Assembly (NCBI RefSeq): GCF_001908205.1
Contig: NZ_LGHL01000017.1
Location: 1 to 64,000 of the forward strand
Reading direction: 5' to 3'
From: Bradyrhizobium sp. NAS80.1
GTDB taxonomy: Bacteria > Pseudomonadota > Alphaproteobacteria > Rhizobiales > Xanthobacteraceae
Length of the DNA stretch: 64,000 nt
Under the pieces are notes generated by a model. That model was not told the origin of the DNA and ran no database searches. It saw nothing but the letters and a program-made list of their open reading frames with translations. A program made the translations under genes and the position numbers. Every line of letters starts with the position of its first letter. The stretch's first letter is position 1. Positions 44,001 through 52,600 of this stretch are shown in pieces.

Positions 44001-44427
44001 CGCTCTGTCGGCGCCAACGGTGACGGGCGAGGGCGGCGATGGCCTCCTGACCATGGAGGAGATTCTCGGCCTCAAGCTCGATGCGGATTGGGTCATTCTG
44101 TCCGCCTGCAACACCGGCGCAGGAGCTGGTGCTGGAGCAGAGGCCGCATCCGGCCTTGGCCGCGCATTTTTCTACGCCGGAACGCGCGCCTTGCTGGTTA
44201 CGAATTGGTCGGTGCATTCCCAATCGGCGCGGCAGCTGGTGACTGATCTGTTCAAGCGACAGGCGGACGATCCAAAACTCTCGCGCAGCGAAGCGCTGCG
44301 CCAGGCGATGATGGCCCTTGTGGATGGTCCCGGCTATCTCAACAGCGAAGGCAAGACCGAGTTCGCCTATGCGCATCCGCTGTTCTGGGCACCGTACACG
44401 ATTATCGGTGACGGTGGCGTGCGTTGA
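41008..44427 (+). CDS. Exported TPR-CHAT protease-like protein
   Basis: This 1139-residue protein carries a hydrophobic export signal (about residues 18-36, PPKLLALAVLLGSSGSAAAL), a cysteine-containing region (about 38-95), tetratricopeptide repeats (about 160-620; examples LAQFYFDRANARSQLGRLAE, GMQAEAYLRR-like units), a coiled linker (about 630-710) and a C-terminal CHAT domain (about 715-1139). CHAT is a caspase-like clan CD peptidase fold. The catalytic pair is intact, with His983 in FATHGL and Cys1034 in LSACNTGAG. The C-terminal FWAPYTIIGDGG is also typical. It heads a four-gene run with a secreted protein and two zinc-ribbon proteins. Cleavage target and purpose are unknown. Confidence 0.92.
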   Translation: MSLDATSPFKSRLDFTLPPKLLALAVLLGSSGSAAALTKEAAIENCRMTVGKPIVQACMRAGGGPKGGANLEACRAKASPQVKACVLAALNAANGRANVAVELPKEVAPKLDPGAALPKDFIAPPRTISDITAILDGEKPDEKMIAELKSDADAAPTGKESREDLAQFYFDRANARSQLGRLAEALADANKAVEVGRGAVSPNMMGRMMQLQSQQYALAGDPKRALEVMQRLLRESAGAPGAKGYQFNANRTVAAILIQMGDIAQAEAYLRRSLTAIQEPRTSGLPRWRAFYARFGQTWEGEIEITRGQIFEARGQFAEAEAAYRAAEVRKRAGNKAVLESDNPPAETVLLQTVDSMILNEARMKARQGRLAEAEVDARRALLSRLKDTGKYNPVTPRFVMGLAGILVDQGRYDEAEQLGRVALEIAKTVGVPDDSQSTVQMLSTLAGILNLQRKNAEANEMFAQIDKAIANWEPQRRQVIELNPARIVALYNSGQLEAGIAAAEQLVKKQIGRVGENHFNTASARGTLAVGLMRAKRDADAIREFKAAIPIMMANANENADDENTSVVAARSQRLQTIVESYLLLLARAEGTGSGVGEETFSLADAVRGRSVQQALAASSARAAAKDPALAELVRKEQDLTKQVNAQLGTLNNVLAIPSTERDEKGAQQIQASIAALRGERDKARQEIKQKFPTYADLVSPKPPSVAEIRATLGDNEAMLSFYFGQNGSFVWAVPKSGPVAFAAVKAKIGDIETKIRKLREALEPQAAMISDIPPFDLKLGYELYELLLKPIESGWRPAKNLIVVTNGALGLLPLSLLPTAPAEVAADEDPLFIGYRNVPWLARTHAVSTVPSAAALRTLRQLPPGKPGRGDLVAFGDPYFNRDQQDEAEGGGEKVQVAAAGGNATRGGPLKRRNSPKLEGVDSAEIGLLPRLPDTADELKSIALALQADPSKVLFLGKNAAESTVKTMNLSGFKILAFATHGLVPGELNGLTQPALALSAPTVTGEGGDGLLTMEEILGLKLDADWVILSACNTGAGAGAGAEAASGLGRAFFYAGTRALLVTNWSVHSQSARQLVTDLFKRQADDPKLSRSEALRQAMMALVDGPGYLNSEGKTEFAYAHPLFWAPYTIIGDGGVR

Positions 44428-44456
44428 AGATCGGGTGAGGAGAGGGTGTACGGAAA

Positions 44457-44900
44457 ATGAAGCGGACTATCTTGCCGGGCCTCGTTGTCGCCGGTCTGCT
44501 GTTCTCGGGACCGTCACGGGCCACGCAATTGATCACGGACGAGGAAGCCCGGCTGCCACCGCCGAAGGGCGCGGTCGCGGCGGACCGGCGCGGGATCATG
44601 CGCGGGCCGAAGGTGGAGTTCGTCTCGCCCGGCGATTCTGTCAGCTCACCTCTGCATCTGCAATTGAAGTTCGAGTCGTTCGGCGGCGCCAAGATAGATC
44701 CGGGGTCGGTCAAGGTGATCTTCCTCCGGACGCCGAATGTTGATTTGACGCCGCGGGTCAAGCCGTTCGTCCAGGCCGACGGCATCAACATGCAGGATGC
44801 CGAACTGCCGCCGGGCGAATACACCGTCCGCGTCGACATCAAGGACAGTGACGGCCGGCCGGGCACAACCATCTTCACCCTGAAGGTCGCGCCCAAATGA
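44457..44900 (+). CDS. Small secreted protein, partner of the CHAT protein
   Basis: This 147-residue protein starts 29 bases after the CHAT gene. It has a Sec signal (ILPGLVVAGLLFSGPS, cleavage near residue 22) and a mature part of about 125 residues. The second half is predicted beta-rich and Ig-like (PKVEFVSPGDSVSSPLHLQL, DPGSVKVIFLRTP, PPGEYTVRVDIKDSDG, TTIFTLKVAPK). I do not recognise a specific family. Secretion of both proteins and the close spacing suggest that it acts together with, or is cut by, the TPR-CHAT protein. Confidence 0.8.
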   Translation: MKRTILPGLVVAGLLFSGPSRATQLITDEEARLPPPKGAVAADRRGIMRGPKVEFVSPGDSVSSPLHLQLKFESFGGAKIDPGSVKVIFLRTPNVDLTPRVKPFVQADGINMQDAELPPGEYTVRVDIKDSDGRPGTTIFTLKVAPK

Positions 44901-44912
44901 AGTGTCTGTGAA

Positions 44913-45110
44913 ATGAGGTGCCCTTACTGCCAATCCGAGAACGCGGGGGATGCGCTGGTTTGCGCGTCGTGTGCGAGAGACATCGCCGTTCCCTCAACGT
45001 TGATCGCTGAGCGGGACGATCTTCTGCGCAAGCGGGAGGACTTGCGCGAGGAGTTGAGGCGGGCCAGGGACGAGGTCGAGGCCATCATGCGGCGCAGAAA
45101 GCCGCACTAG
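44913..45110 (+). CDS. Small zinc-ribbon, coiled-coil protein
   Basis: This 65-residue protein has an N-terminal zinc ribbon with Cys3, Cys6, Cys17 and Cys20 (MRCPYCQSEN then LVCASCARDI). A highly charged helix covers residues 31-62 (ERDDLLRKREDLREELRRAR), likely a coiled coil. It has no signal or membrane segment. It begins 12 bases after the secreted-protein gene and two bases before the next gene. The ribbon spacing is identical to that of the next protein, suggesting that the two arose by duplication or bind each other. Confidence 0.78.
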   Translation: MRCPYCQSENAGDALVCASCARDIAVPSTLIAERDDLLRKREDLREELRRARDEVEAIMRRRKPH

Positions 45111-45112
45111 CG

Positions 45113-45877
45113 ATGGAGTGCCCATTCTGCGCCGAGACGATCAAGGACGAAGCCATCGCGTGCAAGCACTGCTCGCGCGATCTGCGCGTCGTGCGGCCGA
45201 CACTGCTCGAGATCGACGAGATCGTTGCCGATCTTGACAAGCTTAGGCGTGATCTCGACCGGGTCAACGTCCGGCTCGAGCGATACAAGAATCCGCTGCG
45301 CTATTTTGGGACGCATGCCGTTCTCTACGTGCTCATTCCGTCGCTGCTGCTGACAGTGGCGCATATTCTCGTGACCATCACCTTCAATCTCTCTCCGATC
45401 CCGCTCCGGATCGCCTCGATCGTCATCCCGCTCCTGTTCGGGCTCCTGGCCTATCCCCTGCACAGGGTCTCCGCGCTGGGGGCGTTCGTGCTGGCGTTCT
45501 TGCTTGCGAGCGTCAGCATCCAGGCAATGCTGACGGTCACCGGCATCCACGATCACGTTCCGATCCTGCCGACGGTGTGGGTCGAATGGCGCGAAGTGTT
45601 CGAATACGGAGCGAGCATCCTGCTCGCCTTCATTTCCGGGAACATTCTGGGCGTCGTGATCTTCCGGGTCCTACCGCGCGTGCTGAGCCAGGGAGGCAAG
45701 CCGAACGCATTTGCCTTCAAGGTGGCGCGCCTGCTCGGGCAGCATGTCGGTGAGGAACAGCTTCGCCGCCGCGCCCGCTTGATTCAGGATCTGATGCAGA
45801 CTGTCGGCCCGCTGGCCGGCGTTGCCGCGACGGCTGTCGGCTCCATCTACGCGGGCCTGAAGGGACTACTCGGATAG
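45113..45877 (+). CDS. Zinc-ribbon membrane protein
   Basis: This 254-residue protein has an N-terminal zinc ribbon (Cys3, Cys6, Cys17, Cys20; MECPFCAETI then IACKHCSRDL), a charged coiled segment (about 33-60, IDEIVADLDKLRRDLDRVNV), about four membrane helices (about 68-90, 95-115, 120-145 and 160-190) and a cytoplasmic C-terminal helix region (RLLGQHVGEEQLRRRARLIQ). It starts two bases after the small ribbon gene and is the last gene of the CHAT run. It may be a membrane platform that holds the small ribbon protein at the cytoplasmic face. Function is unknown. Confidence 0.8.
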   Translation: MECPFCAETIKDEAIACKHCSRDLRVVRPTLLEIDEIVADLDKLRRDLDRVNVRLERYKNPLRYFGTHAVLYVLIPSLLLTVAHILVTITFNLSPIPLRIASIVIPLLFGLLAYPLHRVSALGAFVLAFLLASVSIQAMLTVTGIHDHVPILPTVWVEWREVFEYGASILLAFISGNILGVVIFRVLPRVLSQGGKPNAFAFKVARLLGQHVGEEQLRRRARLIQDLMQTVGPLAGVAATAVGSIYAGLKGLLG

Positions 45878-46024
45878 CTCGTTGTTAGGTCGTGAACCCA
45901 TTATTTAGACTGGTCGGCGGATGCTCGCCCAGATGCTGGCGCCTTTCGTCTGCGGCGACGGCGTAGTGTATGGATCTTGTCTCAATCTTTGATTCGGTTC
46001 GTCCCTTCAGTAGGAGCATCAAAC

Positions 46025-47056
46025 ATGCGTGGTTGGACGAGGCGCGACGCGCGCCTGGCGTGGATTGACCGTATCGTCCTTGCGACAGTCTGTGCGATTG
46101 CTTTGGCTGTGGGCGGGCCATCTGTGCCGGCTTTTGCACAGGCCCAGTGGAAGATGGCTACAGAATATCCAGAGCGCAACATCTCTGGGATTGGGCTGGC
46201 AACATTTGGAAGACTCCTGTCGTCGAGCACACAGGGCTCTGTCACGACGTCGAACGCCTTCGACAATCAGTTGAAAATCAGCTCGGGTGAAATGCTCCGA
46301 GCAGCGCAGGAACATCGTATCGATGGAGGCGATGCGTTCGCTGGATCGCTGGAGTCGTCCGACCCAATCTTCGGCCTGTCTTCGCTGCCATTTGTCGTCC
46401 AGTCGGTCGATGTAGCGAAAGTGGTGGCTGCGAGAGCCCGCCCGCTTTATGAGCGCGCGCTCGCAGCGCGGGGCCTGAAACTTCTTTACATAACCGTTTG
46501 GCCAGCGACCGGAATTTGGTCCGACCAGCCGATCAAAACCCCGGAAGACTTGCGGACGCTCGCGGTGAGAGCCTATGACAACAATTCGGCCGATGTGTTG
46601 CGCTCGGCAGGGGCGACGGCGGAATATCTTCCGTTCAACGAGGCTATTGCTAAGGTCAAGGAGCACAAATTGAATGCGATCCTGACTTCCGGCGATGGCG
46701 GAGCTGGCCGGAAGCTTTGGGACGACCTGCACCACTTTACGCCAATAAATTACGCCATGCCGATCTCGATAGCGTTCGTACGCCGGGACAGCTTCGACGC
46801 GCTATCCAAGGAGACGCAAAACAAGGTTGAAGTGGCTGCCGCCGAGACGGAAAAAAGCCAGATCGAACTATTAGCCAATCGCACCGTCGAGAACTACCAG
46901 CGGATGCGCGCCAACGGGGTAAGCATCGACGAGCCCGCGCCGCCCGCTGTCGTTGCCGCCCTCAAGAAAGCCGGAAGCGGTCCTATCGCTGCTTGGCAGA
47001 CGAAAGTTGGCCCCGAGGCGGTTGCCATCCTGGATTGGGCCAATCAGCAACAGTGA
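46025..47056 (+). CDS. Orphan TRAP-type binding protein (DctP family)
   Basis: This 343-residue periplasmic protein (ATG at 46025, preceded by TAGGAG) has an export signal (IDRIVLATVCAIALAV, cleavage near FAQAQW). The DctP fold follows: WKMATEYPERNISGIGLATFG, the arginine-type substrate region TLAVRAYDNNSADVLRSAGA, and the C-terminal MRANGVSIDEPAP. No TRAP membrane genes (dctQ, dctM) are in the neighbourhood, so it must serve a distant transporter or act alone. Base composition is somewhat lower in GC than flanking genes. Confidence 0.88.
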   Translation: MRGWTRRDARLAWIDRIVLATVCAIALAVGGPSVPAFAQAQWKMATEYPERNISGIGLATFGRLLSSSTQGSVTTSNAFDNQLKISSGEMLRAAQEHRIDGGDAFAGSLESSDPIFGLSSLPFVVQSVDVAKVVAARARPLYERALAARGLKLLYITVWPATGIWSDQPIKTPEDLRTLAVRAYDNNSADVLRSAGATAEYLPFNEAIAKVKEHKLNAILTSGDGGAGRKLWDDLHHFTPINYAMPISIAFVRRDSFDALSKETQNKVEVAAAETEKSQIELLANRTVENYQRMRANGVSIDEPAPPAVVAALKKAGSGPIAAWQTKVGPEAVAILDWANQQQ

Positions 47057-47314
47057 TTCAGTGCCGCCTCGTTCGCCGCGACCATTCCCGTTCTCCGGAA
47101 TTCCATTCCCATGTCCTGGACATCGCGGTCGTGGCGGTGAATGGCTCGAGCGTATGAACCGGCCTGCGCTTATGACGGTCGATCTTCGCGAGCCCAAGGC
47201 GGCTGTGTGCCAGGGGCGTCGGTCACGAATGCTTGAGTGGGATCAAGGACTGTTCTCGGCGCCGGAATATGCTACTGAGGCCGTTGCTCCGGCCCGAAAG
47301 GTAAGTCGATATCG

Positions 47315-47683
47315 ATGCGGCTCGTCCGTACCATCCTGGCACTGGCAATCGCCATATCCTTGGCGATGCTGCCGGTTGGCGCGTCGGCTGTGGGCTTGGC
47401 AATGTCGTCGGATGACATGCAGACGACGATGCACATGAGCGGCGATGCCGATATGTCGATGGATGATTGCTGTCCGGACGACATGAAGGGGACCGGCTCC
47501 CACACTGGCGGTTACAAATGCGGGATGGGCTTCTGCTGCGTCGGCGGGACCATCGCGCTCGGCGACGTCAGGCCCCTTGCTTTCGCGTTTGTCGCCGCTG
47601 CGGCGAGCAAGATCGCCATCCCTGAGGATCAGGTCGTCTCGTTCCGCGGCGGCAGTCCTCCCTTCCGACCTCCTCGAATCTGA
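47315..47683 (+). CDS. Exported Cys/Met/His-rich protein of a copper-type operon
   Basis: This 122-residue protein (ATG at 47315) has a Sec signal (about 1-25, RTILALAIAISLAMLPVGAS) and a metal-rich segment: Met30, 35, 39, 41, 47 and 49, His40, a Cys52-Cys53 pair, Cys69 and a Cys74-Cys75 pair. The composition is that of periplasmic copper- or silver-handling proteins. It is first in a series followed by the FixH-like gene, cusB and cusA, so it probably binds the metal in the periplasm before efflux. No specific family is assigned. Confidence 0.78.
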   Translation: MRLVRTILALAIAISLAMLPVGASAVGLAMSSDDMQTTMHMSGDADMSMDDCCPDDMKGTGSHTGGYKCGMGFCCVGGTIALGDVRPLAFAFVAAAASKIAIPEDQVVSFRGGSPPFRPPRI

Positions 47684-47783
47684 TCTCGCAAGCCTGAGAC
47701 GCGCGCAGCACGGCTGCTCGCGACGACGACTGACGTGTGCGCCCCATGCGCCACCGCCGAGATCAATTCATGAGGACTGGACA

Positions 47784-48176
47784 ATGCTTTCCAAATTCAG
47801 CACCGCGGCTCTTGCCGCGACCCTTTCGCTAGCCGCGTCGGCCGCTGTGGCGGGCGCCGGCGACTACGCCTTCGAGGCGGTCAATCCGCAGATGAAGAAG
47901 GGCGACGACGTCACGCTCTCCGTTCGCTTGACCAACAAGCAAACCGGCAAGCCGGTCGCGGACGCAGTCATTTTCAAGACCCGCGTCGACATGGCCCCGG
48001 ATGGGATGGCCGAGATGGAATCGGCGGTCGCGCCGCTGCCCTCCAAGGAGCCGGGCGTATATGCCTTCAGGACGGACCTGCCGATGGCCGGCCGCTACCA
48101 GATGACGCTGTCCGTGAAAGTGCAGGGCGAACCGGAGACCGTCACCGGCAAGGTGATCGTCACGGCGATCAAGTGA
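47784..48176 (+). CDS. FixH/YtkA-like exported protein
   Basis: This 130-residue protein (ATG at 47784, product MLSKFSTAAL) has a Sec signal ending near residue 23 and one beta-sandwich domain (DYAFEAVNPQMKKGDDVTLS, RLTNKQTGKPVADAVIFKTR, AMAGRYQMTLSVKVQ-like strands). The pattern matches FixH/YtkA-like domains that occur next to metal efflux systems and cytochrome assembly genes. It is followed by cusB, whose ATG lies 80 bases further. A longer upstream frame is rejected because it lacks a signal. Confidence 0.85.
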   Translation: MLSKFSTAALAATLSLAASAAVAGAGDYAFEAVNPQMKKGDDVTLSVRLTNKQTGKPVADAVIFKTRVDMAPDGMAEMESAVAPLPSKEPGVYAFRTDLPMAGRYQMTLSVKVQGEPETVTGKVIVTAIK

Positions 48177-48256
48177 GTGTTCGGGCGCCGCCCGACGGCG
48201 CCCGATATTCCCTTCCATTCCCACGGACGCGCGCTCGCGGGCGCGCGATACCCGCC

Positions 48257-49687
48257 ATGAAAACACTGCGTCTCCTGACGGCTCTTGCGCTGGGCGGTGG
48301 CCTGGTCCTGGGCGGCTACTGGTCTTCAAACGGTGCGCGCCGGCCTGCTGATATCGAGCTAGTCTCGGCTGCTGCGGCGGCGGACCGAACTCCGCTCTAC
48401 TACCGCGATCCAAGCGGCGCGCCGCTCTGGTCCGCAGGTCCGAAGCAGGACGACCGCGGGCACGACTACCTGCCGGTCTACGACGATGATCAAGCGGTGC
48501 CGGCGGAGACGAAGCCACAGCAGCAGGTGGGGTCAGCGCGCAAGATCCTCTACTACCGCAATCCCATGGGTCTGCCCGACACTTCGCCTGTGCCAAAGAA
48601 GGATTCGATGGGGATGAACTATGTCCCCGTCTATGAAGGCGGCGACACCGACGACGGTGTGGTGAAGCTGTCGCCCGGCAAGATCCAGCGCACGGGCGTG
48701 AAGTCCGAGCGCGCCGAGCGGCGATCGATCCGGGTCCGGGTGAAGGCGCCCGGTACGATTCAACTGGACGAGCGCCGCGTGTCGGTGATTGCGATGCGCG
48801 CCGAAAGCTTTGTGCAGAAGGTCGCGGACGTGACCACCGGCGCGCGCGTGACGGCCGGCCAGCCGCTGATGGAAATCTACAGCTCGGCGGTCGCTTCCGC
48901 GGCGGCGGAATATCTCGCGACGATCACCTCCAAAACGGTCGGCGGCGTCGAGACGTATGGCCGCGGTTCGCGGCAGCGGCTGGTCAATCTCGACGTTCCC
49001 GAGCCTGTTATCGCGGAGATGGAAAAGACGCACAGCGCGCCCGTCACCATACGCTGGTCGGCGCCGCGCGACGGGATCGTTCTTGAGCGCAACGCGATCG
49101 AAGGCATGCGGGCCAATCCCGGCGATGTGCTGTTCCGCATCGCCGACACCTCGGTCGTTTGGGCGCTGGTTGACGTGGCCGAGCGCGACCTCGGCAACAT
49201 CGCGGTCGGGCAGTCCGTGGCGGTGCGCGCGCGGAGCTTTCCCGGCCGGACCTTCACCGGGAAGATCACGATCGTTTATCCGCAGGTGAACCGCGATACA
49301 AGGACGGTTCGCGTCCGGATCGAACTCGCCAATCTGGACGCGGTGCTGCTGCCGGACATGTATGTCGACGCCGACATCGACACGGCCGATGCCGCACCCG
49401 TCCTCGCGGTGCCCGATAGTTCGGTGCTCGACACCGGCAGCCGGCAGGCCGTCCTCGTCGACAAGGGGGAGGGGCGCTTCGAGCCGAGAGAGGTGAAGCT
49501 CGGCCGTCGTGGCGGCGGCTACATCGAGGTGCGCGATGGACTTGCCGATGGCGAGGCGGTGGTCACCTCCGCCAACTTCCTGATCGATGCGGAAAGCAAC
49601 CTCAAAGCGGCGCTCAAGGGCTTCGCCGAGGCGGCGCCTCGATCCACCGACGGCGGCCCCGGCCATGCGATGGGAGATCAGAAATGA
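48257..49687 (+). CDS. cusB: CusB-type RND periplasmic adaptor with two heavy-metal-binding repeats
   Basis: This 476-residue membrane-fusion protein links the RND pump to the outer-membrane channel. The ATG at 48257 starts a hydrophobic signal-anchor; a GTG at 48173 would overlap the previous gene but adds an unlikely leader. Two tandem heavy-metal-binding (YHS-like) repeats lie at 48-75 and 99-126. The second is normal (YYRNPMGLPDTS, DSMGMNYVPVY). The first has lost both methionines (DPSGAP, DDRGHDYL). Lipoyl, beta-barrel and C-terminal domains follow. The stop overlaps the cusA start by four bases. Confidence 0.92.
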   Translation: MKTLRLLTALALGGGLVLGGYWSSNGARRPADIELVSAAAAADRTPLYYRDPSGAPLWSAGPKQDDRGHDYLPVYDDDQAVPAETKPQQQVGSARKILYYRNPMGLPDTSPVPKKDSMGMNYVPVYEGGDTDDGVVKLSPGKIQRTGVKSERAERRSIRVRVKAPGTIQLDERRVSVIAMRAESFVQKVADVTTGARVTAGQPLMEIYSSAVASAAAEYLATITSKTVGGVETYGRGSRQRLVNLDVPEPVIAEMEKTHSAPVTIRWSAPRDGIVLERNAIEGMRANPGDVLFRIADTSVVWALVDVAERDLGNIAVGQSVAVRARSFPGRTFTGKITIVYPQVNRDTRTVRVRIELANLDAVLLPDMYVDADIDTADAAPVLAVPDSSVLDTGSRQAVLVDKGEGRFEPREVKLGRRGGGYIEVRDGLADGEAVVTSANFLIDAESNLKAALKGFAEAAPRSTDGGPGHAMGDQK

Positions 49688-52600
49688 TCGCCCGCGTCAT
49701 CGCCTGGTCGGCGCGCAATCTGCTGCTCGTGCTGTTCGGCACCGGCTTTGCCGTTGCTGCCGGCCTCTATGCGCTGGTTCACCTTCCGCTGGATGCGATC
49801 CCCGACCTCTCGGATACGCAGGTCATCGTCTACACCGAGTATTCCGGTCAGGCGCCGCAGGTGATCGAGGATCAGGTCACCTATCCGCTGACGATGGCGA
49901 TGCTGACCGTGCCGAAATCGAAGGTCGTGCGCGGCTTCTCCTTCTTTGGCGTGTCGTTCGTCTACGTGATCTTCGAGGACGGCACCGACATTTACTGGGC
50001 GCGCTCGCGCGTCCTGGAGTTTCTTAATGGCGCGTCGTCCAGGCTTCCCTCCGGCGTCACCCCGACCATCGGGCCCGACGCGACTGGCGTCGGCTGGGTC
50101 TATCAGTACGCCGTCATGTCCAGGGAGTTGAACCTGGCGGACACCCGCACGATCCAGGACTGGAACCTGAAGTTCGCGCTGGCCAAGGCCGAAGGCGTCG
50201 CCGAGGTCGCCAGCATCGGCGGCTTCGTCAAGCAGTACAACGTGGTCCTCGACCCGCAGCGGATGCGCGACCGCGGCATCAGCATGCAGAAGATCCGGGA
50301 CGCGATCCGCGCCAGCAATGCCGACGTCGGCGGGCGTACCGTCGAGCTCTCCGAGTTCGAATACGTCATCCGCGGCAAGGGCTACATCAAGGGCATCAAC
50401 GATCTCGGCAACATCGTCCTGAAGACGAGCAACGGCACGCCGGTGTTGCTGCGGGACGTCGCCAGCGTCGAGCTCGGGCCGGACGAGCGGAGGGGGATCG
50501 CTGAATTGAATGGCGAAGGCGAGGTCGCAAGCGGCATCGTGCTGCAGCGGTTCGGGGTCAACGCCCTCGACGTCATCGAAAACGTCAAGAAGCGGTTCAA
50601 GGAGATCGCGAGCAGCCTGCCGAAGTCGGTCGAGATCGTGCCGGTCTACGACCGCTCGAACTTGATCTACGCGGCAATCGACACGCTCAAGCATACATTG
50701 TTCGAGGAGAGCGTCGTCGTCGCACTCGTCTGCATCGTGTTCCTGCTGCACGTCCGCAGCGCGCTCGTCGCGATCCTGATGTTGCCGGTCGGCGTGCTGA
50801 TGGCGTTCGGCGCCATGAAGCTGCTCGGGCTGGGATCGAACATCATGAGCCTCGGCGGCATCGCGATCGCGATCGGTGCCATGGTGGACGCTGCAATCGT
50901 CATGATCGAGAACGCGCACAAACACCTCGAACGCGCCGGGCCGGATCAATCGCGCGTGCGGATCCTGATCGACGCCGCATCCGAGGTCGGGCCAGCGCTG
51001 TTCTTCAGCCTGCTGATCATCACCGTGTCGTTCATGCCGATCTTCACGCTGGAATCGCAGGAGGGGCGACTATTTAGCCCGCTGGCGTTCACGAAGACCT
51101 TTTCGATGGCCGCAGCGGCGCTTCTGTCCGTAACCCTGGTGCCGGCGCTGATGGTGATCTTCGTCCGCGGCAGGATCGTCCCGGAGAGCAGGAACGTCGT
51201 CAACCGTTTCCTGATCTGGATCTACCGTCCTGTGATCAAGGGCGTGCTCCGCGCCAAGACGCTGGTGATTCTGGCGTCGCTCGTCGTGCTTGCGGTGACA
51301 GTTTGGCCTGCGCGTCAGCTCGGCAGCGAATTCATGCCGACCTTGAACGAGGGGACGTTGCTCTACATGCCGACGACGCTGCCCGGCATCTCGGTCACCA
51401 AGGCGACTGAGCTGATGCAGACGCAGGACCGCATCATCAAGTCGTTCCCGGAGGTTGCTTCCGTCTACGGCAAGGCGGGACGAGCCGCGACTGCGACCGA
51501 CCCCGCTCCGACGGAGATGTTTGAAACGGTCGTTAACCTGAAGCCTGGGGAGCAGTGGCGCCCGGGCGTCACCGTCGACAGTCTCATCGCCGAGATGGAC
51601 CGGGCGCTGCAGTTTCCGGGCGTCTCCAACGCCTGGACCATGCCGATCAAGGCGCGCATTGACATGCTGTCCACCGGCATCCGCACGCCGGTCGGGGTCA
51701 AGGTCATGGGCACCGATCTCGCGGAGATCGACCGGCTCGCGAAGCAGGTCGAGCGCGTCATCAAGACCGTCCCCGGCACCTCGTCGGCCTACGCGGAGCG
51801 CGGCATCGGCGGGTACTATCTCGAGATCGTGCCGGACCGCGAGGCGCTCGCCCGTTACGGCATCCTGATGCAGGACGTTCAGGATACCATCGCGGCCGCC
51901 CTCGGCGGTCAGACGGTCACGACGACAGTGGAAGGCCGGCAGCGGTTCACGGTGAACATGCGCTATCCGCGCGACCTCAGAGACAATCCCAAGGCCATCG
52001 CCAGCGACATCCTGGTGCCGATGCCGGCGGGAGGCGCCGTGCCCCTTGGCGAGGTCGCCAAGGTCGAGCCGGCGCGGGGGCCGACGTCCATCCGGACAGA
52101 GAACGGCCAGCTTGCGACCTACGTCTACGTCGACATCCGGGATCGCGACATCGGAAGCTACGTCACTGATGCGCAACGCGCCGTGGCGGAGAGCATCCAG
52201 TTTCCCGCCGGCACTTACGTCGTCTGGAGCGGCCAGTATGAATATTTGCAGCGGGCCGCCGCCCGTCTTAAGATCGTCGTGCCCGTGACGCTCACGATCA
52301 TCTTCCTGCTGCTCTACCTGAACTTCAGGACGATGACCGAGACCTTGATCGTGATGCTGTCGCTGCCGTTCGCGTTGGTCGGCGGCATCTGGATGATGTG
52401 GTGGCTCGGCTTCAACCTGTCTGTCGCCGTCGCCGTCGGATTTATCGCGCTCGCTGGCGTCGCTGCCGAGACGGGCGTCGTGATGCTGATCTATCTCGAT
52501 CACGCATTGGCCGAGACGAGGGCGAGGCGCGATGCCGAAGGGAAGCCTCTCACGCGCCGCGATCTCCACGATGCCATCATGGTGGGCGCGGTCGAGCGCG

